Positions 34,222 through 43,611 of a stretch of 64,000 nucleotides of DNA are shown here, piece after piece. Position numbers and translations under genes: made by a program. The stretch's first letter is position 1, and every line of letters begins with the position of its first letter. This DNA is from Alphaproteobacteria bacterium. GTDB lineage: Bacteria > Pseudomonadota > Alphaproteobacteria > Micropepsales > Micropepsaceae. Location of the stretch: positions 62,001 to 126,000 of the forward strand of contig JAFBAL010000038.1 of assembly GCA_019247845.1 (NCBI GenBank). The letters run 5' to 3'. Below the pieces are notes generated by a model. The model was given only the letters and a program-made list of their open reading frames with translations, did not search any database and was not told the DNA's origin.

Positions 34222-36011
34222 GCCGCGTCGCTCATCGCTCGTGCGGCGACGGGCAGGCGGATCTCGACCGTCGTGCCGTGGCCCTTCTCGCTTTCGATCG
34301 ACAGCGCGCCGCCATGCAGCTCGATGATGGCCTTGGCGAAGGGAAGGCCGAGCCCCGCACCCTGATGCTGGCCGTCGAGCGCCGAGCGCAGCCGATGGAA
34401 CGGGCGCGTCACGACCTCGATGTCGCTTTTCTCGAGGCCCGGACCGCGATCCTCGATGCGGATGACGAGGGCGCCCCCCTTGCCCATCGCGGCGTCGCGC
34501 CGCGCGCTCACGCGCACCGTGCCGCCTTGCGGCGTGACCTTGACGGCATTGTGCAGCACGCTGGTCAGCGCTTGGCGGAGCTTGTCGGCATCGGCCTCGA
34601 TCTCGTCGAGATCGCCTGCCTCGACGGCGACGGCGACCGCGCCCGCAGCCGGCCGCACTGCGGCCACCGCTTGCTGCAGGATCGCTTGCGGCGCGACCCG
34701 CCCACGCGCGATGGCGAGCGTGCCCTTCTCGACCTCGGCCAGGTCGAGCATGCGCGAGACCAGGCTGAGCAGCCGCTCGCCGCTCGCACAGATGTCGCCC
34801 GCATATTCGCGATAGCGCGCCACGCCCAGGGGCCCCAGAATCTCCTGACGCAGCATATCGCCGAATCCGACGATCGCATTCAACGGGGTGCGCAGTTCGT
34901 GGCTCATATTGGCCAGGAACTGCGATTTGGCCTCGTTGGCCTTGACCGCGTCGTTGCGTGCGGTCTCGAGCGCGCCGATCATCGAGGTCAGCGCCGCCTC
35001 GCGGTCGGCAATGGAGCCGGTCATGCCGATGATCGCCTGGCTGAGCTGGCCGATCTCGTCCTTGGCGCCCACGGGCGCGGGCGCGGTGTAGTCGCCGCCG
35101 GCGATGCGCCTGGCGGTTGCGGCCAGCGCCTCCAGCGGCTTCGAAGCGCGGCGCACCACCAGCATCGCGGCCCCCGCCGCCAGGATCAGCGCCAGCGCCA
35201 GCACCAGAAGCATCGGCGGCACGATGGAGCGATAGGCGGCAAACGCCTCGGCCATGGGATAGCCCAGGACCGCGATCACCGGCGCGCTGTGCGACGCGGT
35301 CTTGAGCACCGCGGTGACGGTCAGGAAATCGCTCGTCTCCGACGTGCCGTCCGTCGCGCGTTTCCCGGGCAGCGGGATATGCCGAGGTCCGTTCTCGGTG
35401 CGCGCCGCCACCTCCCATTTGCCTTTTGTCCCGCGCGTTGCGAGCGCGATGGAGCGCGGCGTCTCGGACAGCGCGCTCAGCTTGCCCAGCAGCGCGTCGT
35501 CGATCGGCACGCAGGCGGCGATGAAGGCGATGGCGACCGGCGCGCGCACCGGCACCACGACGATCCAGTAGATCTTCCCGTCGAGGGTCGCCAGCGCGGT
35601 GCGCTCGCCATTCGAATCGTCGAGCAGCTCGGAATAGGCGAAGGCCTTGCCCGGCGCCTGCACGGCGCCGGTGTCGGCGGCGATGGCGCCGTCGAGGCCG
35701 ACCAGCATCATGCGCGTGGCGCCGACGCGGTGGCCGTGGTTGCGCAGCGCCGACAGCTCGGTGTCGTAGTCGTGCTGCGCGATGGCCTGGCGCAGCGCAT
35801 AGTCGAGCGACAGCACCTGCACGTCGTCGCCGACGCGCTCGGACAGCACGCTCAATTGGCGCAGGAAAACCTGGGTCGCCTGGCCGAGCTCGACCTTCTC
35901 TTTCTCGACCAGGCTGTGACGCAGATAGGAATAGGCCGCGAAGCCGGTGAGGATCTGCACCGCCGCCAGGGCCACGACCAGGAACAGCGCGAGGCGGTGG
36001 CGGAAGCCCAC
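34218..36011 (-). CDS. membrane sensor histidine kinase
   Basis: 597 residues. Helix 1 (residues 7-27) and helix 2 (about 285-308, IVPPMLLVLALALILAAGAA) flank a periplasmic sensor region of about 250 residues, followed by a HAMP domain. The phosphorylated His is H371 in MSHELRTPLNAIVGFGDML. The ATPase has SVLHNAVKVTP (N box), IEDRGPGLEK (G1) and GAGLGLPFAKAIIELHGG (G2). GTG 36011, 2 bp after the cupredoxin stop, is the likely start. No response regulator is next to it. Confidence 0.9.
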   Translation of the reverse strand: MGFRHRLALFLVVALAAVQILTGFAAYSYLRHSLVEKEKVELGQATQVFLRQLSVLSERVGDDVQVLSLDYALRQAIAQHDYDTELSALRNHGHRVGATRMMLVGLDGAIAADTGAVQAPGKAFAYSELLDDSNGERTALATLDGKIYWIVVVPVRAPVAIAFIAACVPIDDALLGKLSALSETPRSIALATRGTKGKWEVAARTENGPRHIPLPGKRATDGTSETSDFLTVTAVLKTASHSAPVIAVLGYPMAEAFAAYRSIVPPMLLVLALALILAAGAAMLVVRRASKPLEALAATARRIAGGDYTAPAPVGAKDEIGQLSQAIIGMTGSIADREAALTSMIGALETARNDAVKANEAKSQFLANMSHELRTPLNAIVGFGDMLRQEILGPLGVARYREYAGDICASGERLLSLVSRMLDLAEVEKGTLAIARGRVAPQAILQQAVAAVRPAAGAVAVAVEAGDLDEIEADADKLRQALTSVLHNAVKVTPQGGTVRVSARRDAAMGKGGALVIRIEDRGPGLEKSDIEVVTRPFHRLRSALDGQHQGAGLGLPFAKAIIELHGGALSIESEKGHGTTVEIRLPVAARAMSDAA

Positions 36012-36013
36012 GG

Positions 36014-36649
36014 TCAGTAGTCCTTGTGCATCCGGCTCATCGCCGGCGCCGCGCTGATCTGGATCTTGAGCGCGAGCCTGGTGTCGCCCGCGACGGCGAG
36101 CGCGGTCGGCGCCGGCTGCTTGCCGATGCGCGACTGCGGATGCCACACGCTCGCATGCCAGGCCCCGTCAGGCACGTCGCGCAGCTCGGCCGTGCCCTTG
36201 GCGTCGGTGATCGCGGCATACGGCGCGTCGGCGACGAAGACATAGGCGACCATGTTGTCGTGGATATTGCAGCCGATGGCCGCGACGCCGGCTTTATCGA
36301 AGATGACGGGTTTGGAGACCTGGCCCTTGTCGATCTCGAACTGGAACTGCTTGATGGCCGAGAACGAATAGACCTGGTGCATGGTCGTGTCGTTGTTGGT
36401 GAAGACGACCTCGCCGCCTTTGCGCACGAGTACGACCAGCGGCAGGAAAGTCTCGTGCTGCTGGTCGATGACGCTGCGCGGCGGCACATGCGAGGCGGGT
36501 TGCGCCGTGTCGTTCGCAAGCGCGACCACGGCATTGGCCGCGGGCTTGCCGTTCGCATCGGTCACGACGACATCCACCGTCCCCCCGCTTGCGGTTGAGC
36601 AGGCGATCGCGCTCGCGACCGCGAAAAGGGAAAGAAGCCTGTGGAACAT
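36014..36649 (-). CDS. exported cupredoxin-like (methylamine utilisation type) protein
   Basis: 211 residues. Signal peptide LLSLFAVASAIACS, possibly lipidated at C17 but the box is poor. A beta-sandwich of the cupredoxin type follows, with copper-ligand candidates His in NNDTTMHQVYSF and Cys, His and Met in IGCNIHDNMVAYVF. A carboxypeptidase-regulatory-like segment ends the protein. Homologues are annotated methylamine utilisation protein (MauL-like), but no mau genes are here. First gene of a cupredoxin-kinase-porin operon. Confidence 0.82.
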   Translation of the reverse strand: MFHRLLSLFAVASAIACSTASGGTVDVVVTDANGKPAANAVVALANDTAQPASHVPPRSVIDQQHETFLPLVVLVRKGGEVVFTNNDTTMHQVYSFSAIKQFQFEIDKGQVSKPVIFDKAGVAAIGCNIHDNMVAYVFVADAPYAAITDAKGTAELRDVPDGAWHASVWHPQSRIGKQPAPTALAVAGDTRLALKIQISAAPAMSRMHKDY

Positions 36650-36690
36650 GGCATTTAGGCTAAGCGAAAATTGGTTAGCGAAGTGATACG

Positions 36691-36720
36691 TTGACGGTGG
36701 CGGAAGGTTGCTGCTTAACG
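36691..36720 (+). promoter_or_regulatory. predicted promoter of the MHS transporter gene
   Basis: TTGACG (36691-36696) and TTAACG (36715-36720) at 18 bp. The TTG of the -35 is the first start codon of the longest frame, which argues for the later ATG at 36745 as the real start. Confidence 0.4.
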
Positions 36721-36744
36721 TTTGATAAGGGCGCGGGGGCGGGG

Positions 36745-38400
36745 ATGACGACGGACATCACCAAAAGCACGAATATGGGCCTGGTATTGGCGGCCTCGGC
36801 CGCGGGCACGGTGTTCGAATGGTACGATTTCTTCATCTTCGGCTCGCTGGCCGCCATCATCGCCAAGCACTTCTTCGCCAGCGCCGGCGAGACCCAGGGC
36901 TATATCTTCGCGCTCCTGACCTTCGCGGCGGGCTTCGCGGTCAGGCCGCTTGGCGCCATCGTCTTCGGCTGGTTCGGCGACCGCACGGGACGCAAGCGCA
37001 CCTTCCTCGTCACCATCACCATCATGGGCCTGGCGACCTTCGCCATCGGCTTGCTGCCCGACGCTTCCGCGATCGGGCTGAACGCGGCATGGCTGCTGCT
37101 GGCGATGCGCATGCTGCAGGGGTTCGCGGTCGGCGGCGAATATGGCGGGGCGGCGATCTATGTCGCCGAGCACGCAGCTCCGAACAAGCGCGGCAGCGCC
37201 ACGGGCTGGATCCAGGTCGCGGCCAGTGCCGGTCTGTTCCTGGCGCTGCTCGTGATTTTCGTGATCCGCAGCTGGATGGGCGAGGACGCCTTCGCCGCCT
37301 GGGGCTGGCGCGTGCCGTTCCTGCTCTCGGCCGGCCTGCTCGGCATCTCGCTGTGGATCCGCCTGCGCCTCGACGAGTCGCCCCTGTTCCGCAAGATGCA
37401 GGAGGAGGGCCGCGGATCGCGCGCGCCGCTGTCGGAGGCGTTCTTCCGATGGAAGAACCTGAAGCTGATCCTGATCGTGCTCTTCGCGCTGATGATGGGC
37501 CAGGGCGTGGTCTGGTACACGGCCAACTTCTACACGCAGATATTCCTGGAGCGCGTCGTCAAGGTCGAGCCGCGCGTCGTCAACCTGCTCATCATGACGG
37601 TCCTGATCGGAAGCTCGGCGCTGCACATCCTCTTCGCCTGGCTCTCCGACCGCATCGGGCGCAAGCCGGTGATGCTGTTCGGCATGGCGGTGGCCGTGGT
37701 CACGATGATCCCGGGCTTCAAGATGCTGACCGACGCCGTCAATCCCGCGCTCGCCGACGCGGCGGCGCGCGTGCCGGTGACGGTTGTGGCGGCTCCGCAG
37801 GATTGCTCGGTGCAGTTCGATCCCATCGGCAAGGCCAAGTTCACCTCGTCCTGCGACATCGCCAAGGGCACCTTGGCCGCGATGGGTGTCCCTTATCGCA
37901 ACGAAGCGCCGCCTGGGGCCACGCCCGCGGGCACGCCCGCGCGCATCCGTGTCGCGGACAAGGAGATCGAAAGCTTCAACGGCGCCGGCCTCGTGGGCGC
38001 CGATCTCGTCGCGAAGAAGAAGGACTTCGAAACGCGCGTGCGCGCGCTCACCGAACCGGCCGGATATCCCGCCAAGGCCGACAGCGCGAAGGTCGATTTC
38101 TTCCGCGCGGCGCTGATCCTGCTGATGCTGATGACGGGCGCGGCCGCGCTTTACGGGCCGCAGGCGGCGGCGCTGGTCGAGCTGTTCCCGACGCGCATCC
38201 GCTATTCGGCGCTGTCGCTGCCCTACCATATCGGCAACGGCTGGTTCGGCGGCTTCCTGCCCGCGACCGTCGTCGCCATCGTGGCCGCGACCGGCGATAT
38301 CTATGCGGGCCTCTGGTACCCGGTGATCCTCGGCGCCATCGGCTTCGTGCTGATCGCGCTGCTGCTGCCGGAGACGCGGGGGCGTGACATCAGCGCTTAG
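36745..38400 (+). CDS. MHS family MFS transporter
   Basis: 551 residues of the metabolite:H+ symporter family (12 helices): VFEWYDFFIFGSLAAIIAKHFF, FGWFGDRTGRKRTFLVTI, GGEYGGAAIYVAEHAAPNKRG and a second GRKP motif (SDRIGRKPVMLFG). Between helices about 9 and 10 there is an inserted domain of around 125 residues (PALADAAARVPVTVV to AKVDFF) with two Cys, a feature of a long MHS subgroup. It probably takes up a carboxylate or betaine-like solute. The GGGGGCGGGG site supports ATG 36745. Confidence 0.88.
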   Translation: MTTDITKSTNMGLVLAASAAGTVFEWYDFFIFGSLAAIIAKHFFASAGETQGYIFALLTFAAGFAVRPLGAIVFGWFGDRTGRKRTFLVTITIMGLATFAIGLLPDASAIGLNAAWLLLAMRMLQGFAVGGEYGGAAIYVAEHAAPNKRGSATGWIQVAASAGLFLALLVIFVIRSWMGEDAFAAWGWRVPFLLSAGLLGISLWIRLRLDESPLFRKMQEEGRGSRAPLSEAFFRWKNLKLILIVLFALMMGQGVVWYTANFYTQIFLERVVKVEPRVVNLLIMTVLIGSSALHILFAWLSDRIGRKPVMLFGMAVAVVTMIPGFKMLTDAVNPALADAAARVPVTVVAAPQDCSVQFDPIGKAKFTSSCDIAKGTLAAMGVPYRNEAPPGATPAGTPARIRVADKEIESFNGAGLVGADLVAKKKDFETRVRALTEPAGYPAKADSAKVDFFRAALILLMLMTGAAALYGPQAAALVELFPTRIRYSALSLPYHIGNGWFGGFLPATVVAIVAATGDIYAGLWYPVILGAIGFVLIALLLPETRGRDISA

Positions 38401-38401
38401 G

Positions 38402-38782
38402 TCAGCTCTCAGAGACCAGCGGCAAGACTTGCCAAGCAGGCAGCGCGTCCGCCACCAGCTGATCGGCGAGAATGTCGAAGGCGCACATGCCTTCTTCGGA
38501 GTCGCGGCCGCGATCGGGGGTATCGGTGTCTATGCTGGCGATCTCGCGCTTCCTATCGTCGCGACGTCGCGCCGTCACATCGCATGCAAGATAGCCGCGC
38601 CGCGGGTATTGGCTGGTTGCGCGGAGTTCGTCTTGCGTGAAGTCGTAGTATTTGCCGATGAAAAACCAGCTGCGGCCCGCGGCGTCGTCGAGCCTGCACT
38701 CGACGATTCCGGGCTGCGGGTCGTCGTCGACCCAGCGCGTGATGGTGGCCCGGGCGAACCAGCGAACCCCTTCTTCGCTCAC
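38402..38782 (-). CDS. hypothetical protein coupled to Lrp
   Basis: 126 residues of no recognised family: a compact beta-rich pattern (WFARATITRWVDDDPQPGIVECRLDDAAGRSWFFIGKYYDFT) followed by a polar stretch and DILADQLVADALPAWQVLPL. It starts at a GTG that overlaps the lrp stop (GTGA) and ends 2 bp from the MHS stop. The coupling and clean frame support it; a longer frame running back into lrp is rejected. Confidence 0.65.
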   Translation of the reverse strand: MSEEGVRWFARATITRWVDDDPQPGIVECRLDDAAGRSWFFIGKYYDFTQDELRATSQYPRRGYLACDVTARRRDDRKREIASIDTDTPDRGRDSEEGMCAFDILADQLVADALPAWQVLPLVSES

Positions 38783-39258
38783 CCCTTCACTTCCAGCGGC
38801 ACGCCGGGCTCGTTCTTCGAGGCGTGGATGACGAGGGACGAACGCGCGCGTGCGACGTTCTTCTCGGCGGTGACGACGTCGGTGACGAAGCTCTGGAACG
38901 CCGACAGATCCTTGGCGACGACCTTGAGCAGGAAATCCGTCTCGCCGTTCAGCATGTGACACTCGCGCACCTGCGGCCATTGCCTCACGCGCTCTTCGAA
39001 AGCCTTCAGGTCGTGGTCGTTCTGGCTCTGCAATCCGACGAAGACGAAGCCCATCACCTCGAAGCCGAGCGCCTTGCCGTCAAGTTCCGCATGGTAACCT
39101 TTGATCAGCCCGGCTTTCTCGAGCGTGCGCATCCGGCGCAAACACGGTGGCGCGGTGATCTTCGCGCGGCGCGACAATTCTACATTGGTGATGCGGCCAT
39201 TGGCTTGGAGTTCGGAAAGGATGCGTAGATCGATGGAATCGAGCTTGTGATGCTCCAC
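38779..39258 (-). CDS. Lrp/AsnC family regulator
   Basis: 159 residues. N-terminal helix-turn-helix LDSIDLRILSELQANGRITNVELSRRAKITAPPCLRRMRTLEKAGLI and a RAM (ACT-like) sensing domain with HMLNGETDFLLKVVAKDLSAFQSFV. It controls amino acid genes and often the neighbouring gene; trxB is divergent, so it may regulate that. Predicted promoter at 39287-39315. Confidence 0.92.
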   Translation of the reverse strand: MEHHKLDSIDLRILSELQANGRITNVELSRRAKITAPPCLRRMRTLEKAGLIKGYHAELDGKALGFEVMGFVFVGLQSQNDHDLKAFEERVRQWPQVRECHMLNGETDFLLKVVAKDLSAFQSFVTDVVTAEKNVARARSSLVIHASKNEPGVPLEVKG

Positions 39259-39286
39259 GGGTCACCTGCGTTGCAAAGCGGAGGAT

Positions 39287-39315
39287 TTTTAACTCCAACA
39301 GCCCCTGTCGCGCAA
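39287..39315 (-). promoter_or_regulatory. predicted lrp promoter
   Basis: Leftward, TTGCGC (39315-39310) and TTAAAA (39292-39287) at 17 bp, 28 bp ahead of the lrp ATG. Confidence 0.4.
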
Positions 39316-39423
39316 TAATATTTCTGTCGCGAAGAATCTCAAGCCCCGAGTCGCATTTTTCTTTCACAAAGGTGCGATCCGCGGGGCCCCAACCGCCTGT
39401 TCCGTTTAACCATTTCGCTTGCC

Positions 39424-39454
39424 TTGACCTTTTGCCCGCTGCTTCCGATATCAG
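39424..39454 (+). promoter_or_regulatory. predicted trxB promoter
   Basis: TTGACC (39424-39429) with TATCAG (39449-39454) at 19 bp, or ATATCA at 18 bp. The -35 includes the first TTG of the longest trxB frame, supporting a later start. Confidence 0.35.
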
Positions 39455-39483
39455 CATCTCACCTGCACGAACCGGGGCTCCGC

Positions 39484-40416
39484 TTGCACTCCAAAGTCGT
39501 CATTCTGGGAAGCGGACCCGCCGGTTGCACCGCCGCGGTCTATGCCGCGCGCGCCATGCTCGAGCCCACTTTGATCGCCGGCATCCAGCCCGGCGGCCAG
39601 CTCACCATCACCACCGAGGTCGAGAACTATCCGGGCTTTGCCGAAGCGATCCAGGGGCCCTGGCTGATGGAGCAGATGCAGGCCCAGGCCGCGCATCTGG
39701 GCACCAGGATGATCCAGGACACGATCGCCTCGGTCGACCTGTCGCGCCGTCCCTTCACGCTGACCGGCGACGGCGGCGAGACATACACTGCCGACACGCT
39801 GATCGTGGCGACGGGCGCCAGCGCCAACTGGCTCGGCCTGCCGTCGGAGTCGAAGTTCCAGGGCTTCGGCGTCTCGGCGTGCGCGACCTGCGACGGTTTC
39901 TTCTATCGCGGCAAGAAGGTCGCGGTCGTCGGCGGCGGCAATACCGCGACGGAAGAGGCGCTGTTCCTCACCAATTTCGCCGAGCGCGTGACGCTCATCC
40001 ACCGCCGCGACACCTTGCGCGCCGACAAGACCAACCAGGCGCGCGTCATGGCGAACAGGAAGATCGACTGCCTGTTCGATCATGAGGTGGTCGAGGTATT
40101 GGGCACCGACGAGCCGCGCGGCGTCACGGCGATCCGCCTGCGCAACACCGTCACCGGCAGCACGCGCGAGCTCGAGGTCGACGGGTTGTTCGTCGCCATC
40201 GGGCATTCCCCGGCGACGGCGCTGTTCAAAGGCCAGATCGAGATGGACGAGAGCGGCTACATCAAGACCGCGCCGGATTCGACGCATACCAGCGTCGCGG
40301 GCGTGTTCGCTGCCGGCGACGTCAAGGACAAGGTGTTCCGCCAGGCGGTGACGGCGGCCGGCATGGGCTGCATGGCCGCGCTGGAAGCGGAGAGGTTTTT
40401 GGCCGGAGGGCATTGA
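39484..40416 (+). CDS. trxB: thioredoxin-disulfide reductase
   Basis: 310 residues from TTG 39484, which gives the usual [13 protein letters not shown] start of TrxB; a TTG at 39424 would add 20 residues but overlaps the predicted promoter. FAD loop [16 protein letters not shown], the redox-active CATC in [15 protein letters not shown] loop [14 protein letters not shown] with [10 protein letters not shown], and the final [24 protein letters not shown] are complete. It reduces thioredoxin with NADPH, which the transhydrogenase upstream could supply. Confidence 0.94.
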   Translation: MHSKVVILGSGPAGCTAAVYAARAMLEPTLIAGIQPGGQLTITTEVENYPGFAEAIQGPWLMEQMQAQAAHLGTRMIQDTIASVDLSRRPFTLTGDGGETYTADTLIVATGASANWLGLPSESKFQGFGVSACATCDGFFYRGKKVAVVGGGNTATEEALFLTNFAERVTLIHRRDTLRADKTNQARVMANRKIDCLFDHEVVEVLGTDEPRGVTAIRLRNTVTGSTRELEVDGLFVAIGHSPATALFKGQIEMDESGYIKTAPDSTHTSVAGVFAAGDVKDKVFRQAVTAAGMGCMAALEAERFLAGGH

Positions 40417-40475
40417 AAAATTCGGTCATGAAGTTTGCGTTGAGGCTGGGGGCGTCAACGGGGTAGGGCAACGAC

Positions 40476-41366
40476 ATGGATTGGGACAAGCTTCGCATCT
40501 TCCACTCCGTCGCCTCGGCGGGGAGCTTCACGCATGCCGGCCAGATGCTCACCTTGAGCCAGTCGGCGGTCAGCCGCCAGATCAGCGCGCTCGAGGAAGA
40601 GATCACAACGCCTTTGTTCCAGCGCCACGCCCGCGGGCTGACGCTGACCGACGAGGGCGAGATGCTCTATGCCGCGGTCAGCGACGTGCTGACCCGGCTG
40701 GCGCAGGCCGAAGAGGCGCTCAAGAACGTGCGCGAAGCGCCGCGCGGCGTGCTCAAGATCACCTCCAGCCACGGCATCGGCACCTATTGGCTGGTGCCGC
40801 GCCTCGACGAGTTCCTGAAAGAGTGTCCCGAGGTCGAGGTGCACCTGGTGATGGAGGATCGCGAGCTCGATCTCACCCAGCGCGAGGCCGACCTCGCCAT
40901 CCGCATGCGCGCGCCGGTGCAGGCCGACCTGATCCAGCGCAAGCTCTTCACCGTGCACTACCACATGTACGCGACGAAGGAGTACCTCGACAAAGCGGGC
41001 ACGCCGCAATCGATGGACGACCTCGCCAACCATACCGTCATCGCCTATGGCGAGACCGCGGCGCCGGAGATCCGCGAGATCAACTGGCTGCTCGATGCGA
41101 CGCGGCGGCGGCTGAACGGCACCGGCCGCACCATCCGCATCAACAACGTGACCGGCATCCTGTCGGCGACCTTGGCCGGCATCGGCGTCGCCGCGGTGCC
41201 GGACTATGTCGCCGCCGAGCGGTCCGAGCTCATCCGCGTGCTGCCGGACGTGCCCGGACCGTGCTTCGACGTGCACCTCGTCTATGCCGACGCGCTGCGC
41301 CAGGCCAAGCGCGTGGCGGCGTTCCGCGACTTCCTCGTCCGTTCGGCCAAGGACTGGCGCTATTAG
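40476..41366 (+). CDS. LysR family transcriptional regulator
   Basis: 296 residues. Helix-turn-helix at 3-60 (LRIFHSVASAGSFTHAGQMLTLSQSAVSRQISALEEEITTPLFQRHARGL) and a periplasmic-binding-like effector domain (GVLKITSSHGIGTYWLVPRLDEFLKECPEVEVHLVMED). It is 59 bp after trxB with its own predicted promoter (TTGAGG, 18 bp, TAGGGC). Target unknown; the next gene is directly convergent. Confidence 0.92.
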   Translation: MDWDKLRIFHSVASAGSFTHAGQMLTLSQSAVSRQISALEEEITTPLFQRHARGLTLTDEGEMLYAAVSDVLTRLAQAEEALKNVREAPRGVLKITSSHGIGTYWLVPRLDEFLKECPEVEVHLVMEDRELDLTQREADLAIRMRAPVQADLIQRKLFTVHYHMYATKEYLDKAGTPQSMDDLANHTVIAYGETAAPEIREINWLLDATRRRLNGTGRTIRINNVTGILSATLAGIGVAAVPDYVAAERSELIRVLPDVPGPCFDVHLVYADALRQAKRVAAFRDFLVRSAKDWRY

Positions 41367-42338
41367 CTAGCGTGCCAGCGGCGTTGCATGCTGCGGCCGC
41401 GCCTCGGTGTGCTGCGCGGTCAGCCTGGTCGTGCGCGCATGGACCGCGGTGCCGCCCGACGGACAGCGGCTCGGCTTCAGCGGGCAATAGATATACGAGC
41501 CGTTGTCGCTGCTCACCGCGACGAAGCCCTGGCGGTTGATGCCCCAGGCCTGCTGATTGGTCGAGCCCGGCACGTCGATCCAGGTGATCGTGCTGGTGTC
41601 GGTGTCGAGGGTGAAGGCGTGGCTGTTGCCCGACCCGTCCTGCACCTGACCGCTCAGAATACCGCGGTCGCTCAAGCCTTCGAGCGCGGTCGTGCCGCTG
41701 GCATCGGCGTCGATCACCTGCGTGACGCCGTGCTTCAGGATGAAGCCGTGCGTGCCGGTGCCGTCGTTGAAGAAGCCGGCGATGGCGCCGTGCGGAGTGA
41801 TGTCGCGGGGCGCGACGCGGGTGGTCGGCACGCCGAGGACGACGTCGGCCTTGTACTTGCCGTTCTTGCCGCGATAGCCCGCCTTGTGGGACAGGTCGGT
41901 GACGACGTAGTCGCCGGTCGAGACCTGGTGCGGCGCGAGGCCTTGCGCGATGCCGCTGAGCGGCACGCCGTCTTTCAGGATGGTGATGATGGTGCCGTCG
42001 GGCTTGCGCAGGAATTCGGGCCCTGCCGCGAAGGTGTCGTCGGGCGCGAAGCCCAGCACATAGCCGGCGTTGTTGATCGAGCGCGCCTCGGTGCCGGTCT
42101 CGCCCGGATAATCGAACAAGGTGTAGTCGCCGCCCAGGGTGCCGAAGAAGCCGTGCTCGACGCCGTCGCCGTCCTTGTACATGCCGGAGATTTCGAGGTT
42201 GTCGTTGACGTCGAAGATGCTCGTCGACGCGGCGCCCGCGACCGGCGGCACGGGGATCAATGTCCCGGCATCGGCGGCGGCGGCGAACGCAAAACAGGCT
42301 CCGCAGAGCAGGGAAGAAATCAGACTATGGCACCGCAT
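41367..42338 (-). CDS. secreted HAF-repeat-like protein (paralogue B)
   Basis: 323 residues. A signal peptide (SLLCGACFAFAAAADA) leads to imperfect repeats of about 45-50 residues with HGFFGTLGGDYTLFDYPG, IAGFFNDGTGTHGFIL and ILSGQVQDGSGNSHAFTL, the HAF-type beta blades. A C-terminal YIYCP...CP motif is shared with the gene at 42408. No catalytic residues are evident; probably a surface or secreted beta-propeller. Its stop abuts the LysR stop. Confidence 0.75.
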   Translation of the reverse strand: MRCHSLISSLLCGACFAFAAAADAGTLIPVPPVAGAASTSIFDVNDNLEISGMYKDGDGVEHGFFGTLGGDYTLFDYPGETGTEARSINNAGYVLGFAPDDTFAAGPEFLRKPDGTIITILKDGVPLSGIAQGLAPHQVSTGDYVVTDLSHKAGYRGKNGKYKADVVLGVPTTRVAPRDITPHGAIAGFFNDGTGTHGFILKHGVTQVIDADASGTTALEGLSDRGILSGQVQDGSGNSHAFTLDTDTSTITWIDVPGSTNQQAWGINRQGFVAVSSDNGSYIYCPLKPSRCPSGGTAVHARTTRLTAQHTEARPQHATPLAR

Positions 42339-42407
42339 CGAAAATCTCCTTCGGTTGGAAAAACTGCGGCGCCCGGAGGCGCCGCAGGGATGTCGGGATA
42401 TCGATTC

Positions 42408-43424
42408 CTATTGCCGCGCCGCGCCCTTGGGCAGGACGTGCTTGGACGGCGCATGGTTGCGCGTCGCCCCCGGCTCGCCATGGACCACGCGCGCGTTCAG
42501 GCGGATGGCATGGGCGGTGTTGAGCGGGCAGCTGTTTTCCTTCGGGCAATAGATGTACGGGCCCGCGTCGGAAGTCACCGCGATCAGGCCGGAACTGTTC
42601 ATGCCCCAGGCCTGGGTGAACGACGCCGCGAAGGGATCGTCGATCTCGGTGAAGTTGCCGGTCTTGGTGTTGTATTCGAAGCTGTGGACGATGCCGCTGG
42701 TGTCGCCCCACTGGCCGTCGGAGCGGTTGTGGTCGTTCAGGCCCTCGAACACCGTGTAGCTCTCGTTGGCGTCGGGATAGGTGATCGTGGTCACATTGCC
42801 GTCCTTGTCGACGAGCGTGCCGATCTGCAGCCCGGTATTGTCGTTCACATAGAAGCCGGCCGAGGTGCCGAAGCCGTTGAACGCCCGCTCGCCGGTATAG
42901 GACGAGCTGATGCCGGTATCGACGTCGCGCTTGACGCGGTAGTTCTTGTCCGTCGAGCCGTGGACCACGCCTTCGCCGTCGCAATAGTCGCCGGCGAACG
43001 CGCCGACCTTGTTGATGCCCTGCACGATGCCGTTGATGCCGACGCCGTCGCGGCTGACCCGCTTGATCTTGCCCTTCTCGAGGCCGTACTCCCACGGGAC
43101 CAGCTCGCAATGCGCGCCGGCGATGTTCGAGAAGCCGGTGATGATCATGCCGCCGCCATCGATCGCGCGGGCCTGCGTGTCCGGACCGTCCGGATAGTCG
43201 AACGACGTGTAGTTCCCGTCCAGCGTGCCGTAGAAGCCGTGGCTGATGCCGTCCTGGTCGACATAGCTGCCGGCGATGGTGTTGTTGTCATCGGCGATGC
43301 CGAACACGCTCGTCGTCGAGGCGTTCGGGAAGGGCGTGACCGGTACGAGCACCGGATCCGCGACGGCGGCGCCGGTCAAAAGCAAACTCGACAAGCCCAT
43401 GAGTACTTTGAAGGATGTGCGCAT
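42408..43424 (-). CDS. secreted HAF-repeat-like protein (paralogue A)
   Basis: 338 residues from ATG 43424 with a CAGGAGAG ribosome site. Signal peptide VLMGLSSLLLTGAAVA, then HAF-like blades (DDNNTIAGSYVDQDGISHGFYGTLDGNYTSFDYPDG, VGAFAGDYCDGEGVVHGSTDKN) and the C-terminal YIYCPKENSCP. It is similar to the next gene downstream in length and order of motifs, so they are likely a tandem duplication. 69 bp separates them, and one promoter at 43471-43500 could serve both. Confidence 0.78.
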   Translation of the reverse strand: MRTSFKVLMGLSSLLLTGAAVADPVLVPVTPFPNASTTSVFGIADDNNTIAGSYVDQDGISHGFYGTLDGNYTSFDYPDGPDTQARAIDGGGMIITGFSNIAGAHCELVPWEYGLEKGKIKRVSRDGVGINGIVQGINKVGAFAGDYCDGEGVVHGSTDKNYRVKRDVDTGISSSYTGERAFNGFGTSAGFYVNDNTGLQIGTLVDKDGNVTTITYPDANESYTVFEGLNDHNRSDGQWGDTSGIVHSFEYNTKTGNFTEIDDPFAASFTQAWGMNSSGLIAVTSDAGPYIYCPKENSCPLNTAHAIRLNARVVHGEPGATRNHAPSKHVLPKGAARQ

Positions 43425-43470
43425 TCGACTCTCCTGTTCCTGTGGCCTTGAAGCCCCCACGAAAGTCCAA

Positions 43471-43500
43471 AGCGTAGCGATGAAACTTTCTTTAGGTCAA
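43471..43500 (-). promoter_or_regulatory. predicted promoter of the HAF-like pair
   Basis: Leftward, TTGACC (43500-43495) and TACGCT (43476-43471) at 18 bp, start near 43464. Confidence 0.45.
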
Positions 43501-43611
43501 TCGCTGCGGGAGCATTTGTCCAAGATTTCCGCGCCTTTCCGTGAAGATTTCGCAAGCCCGCGGCAGGTTCGCCGCCACTTGAAACCGGGCTTTCGCGCTC
43601 CCATCTCCTGT

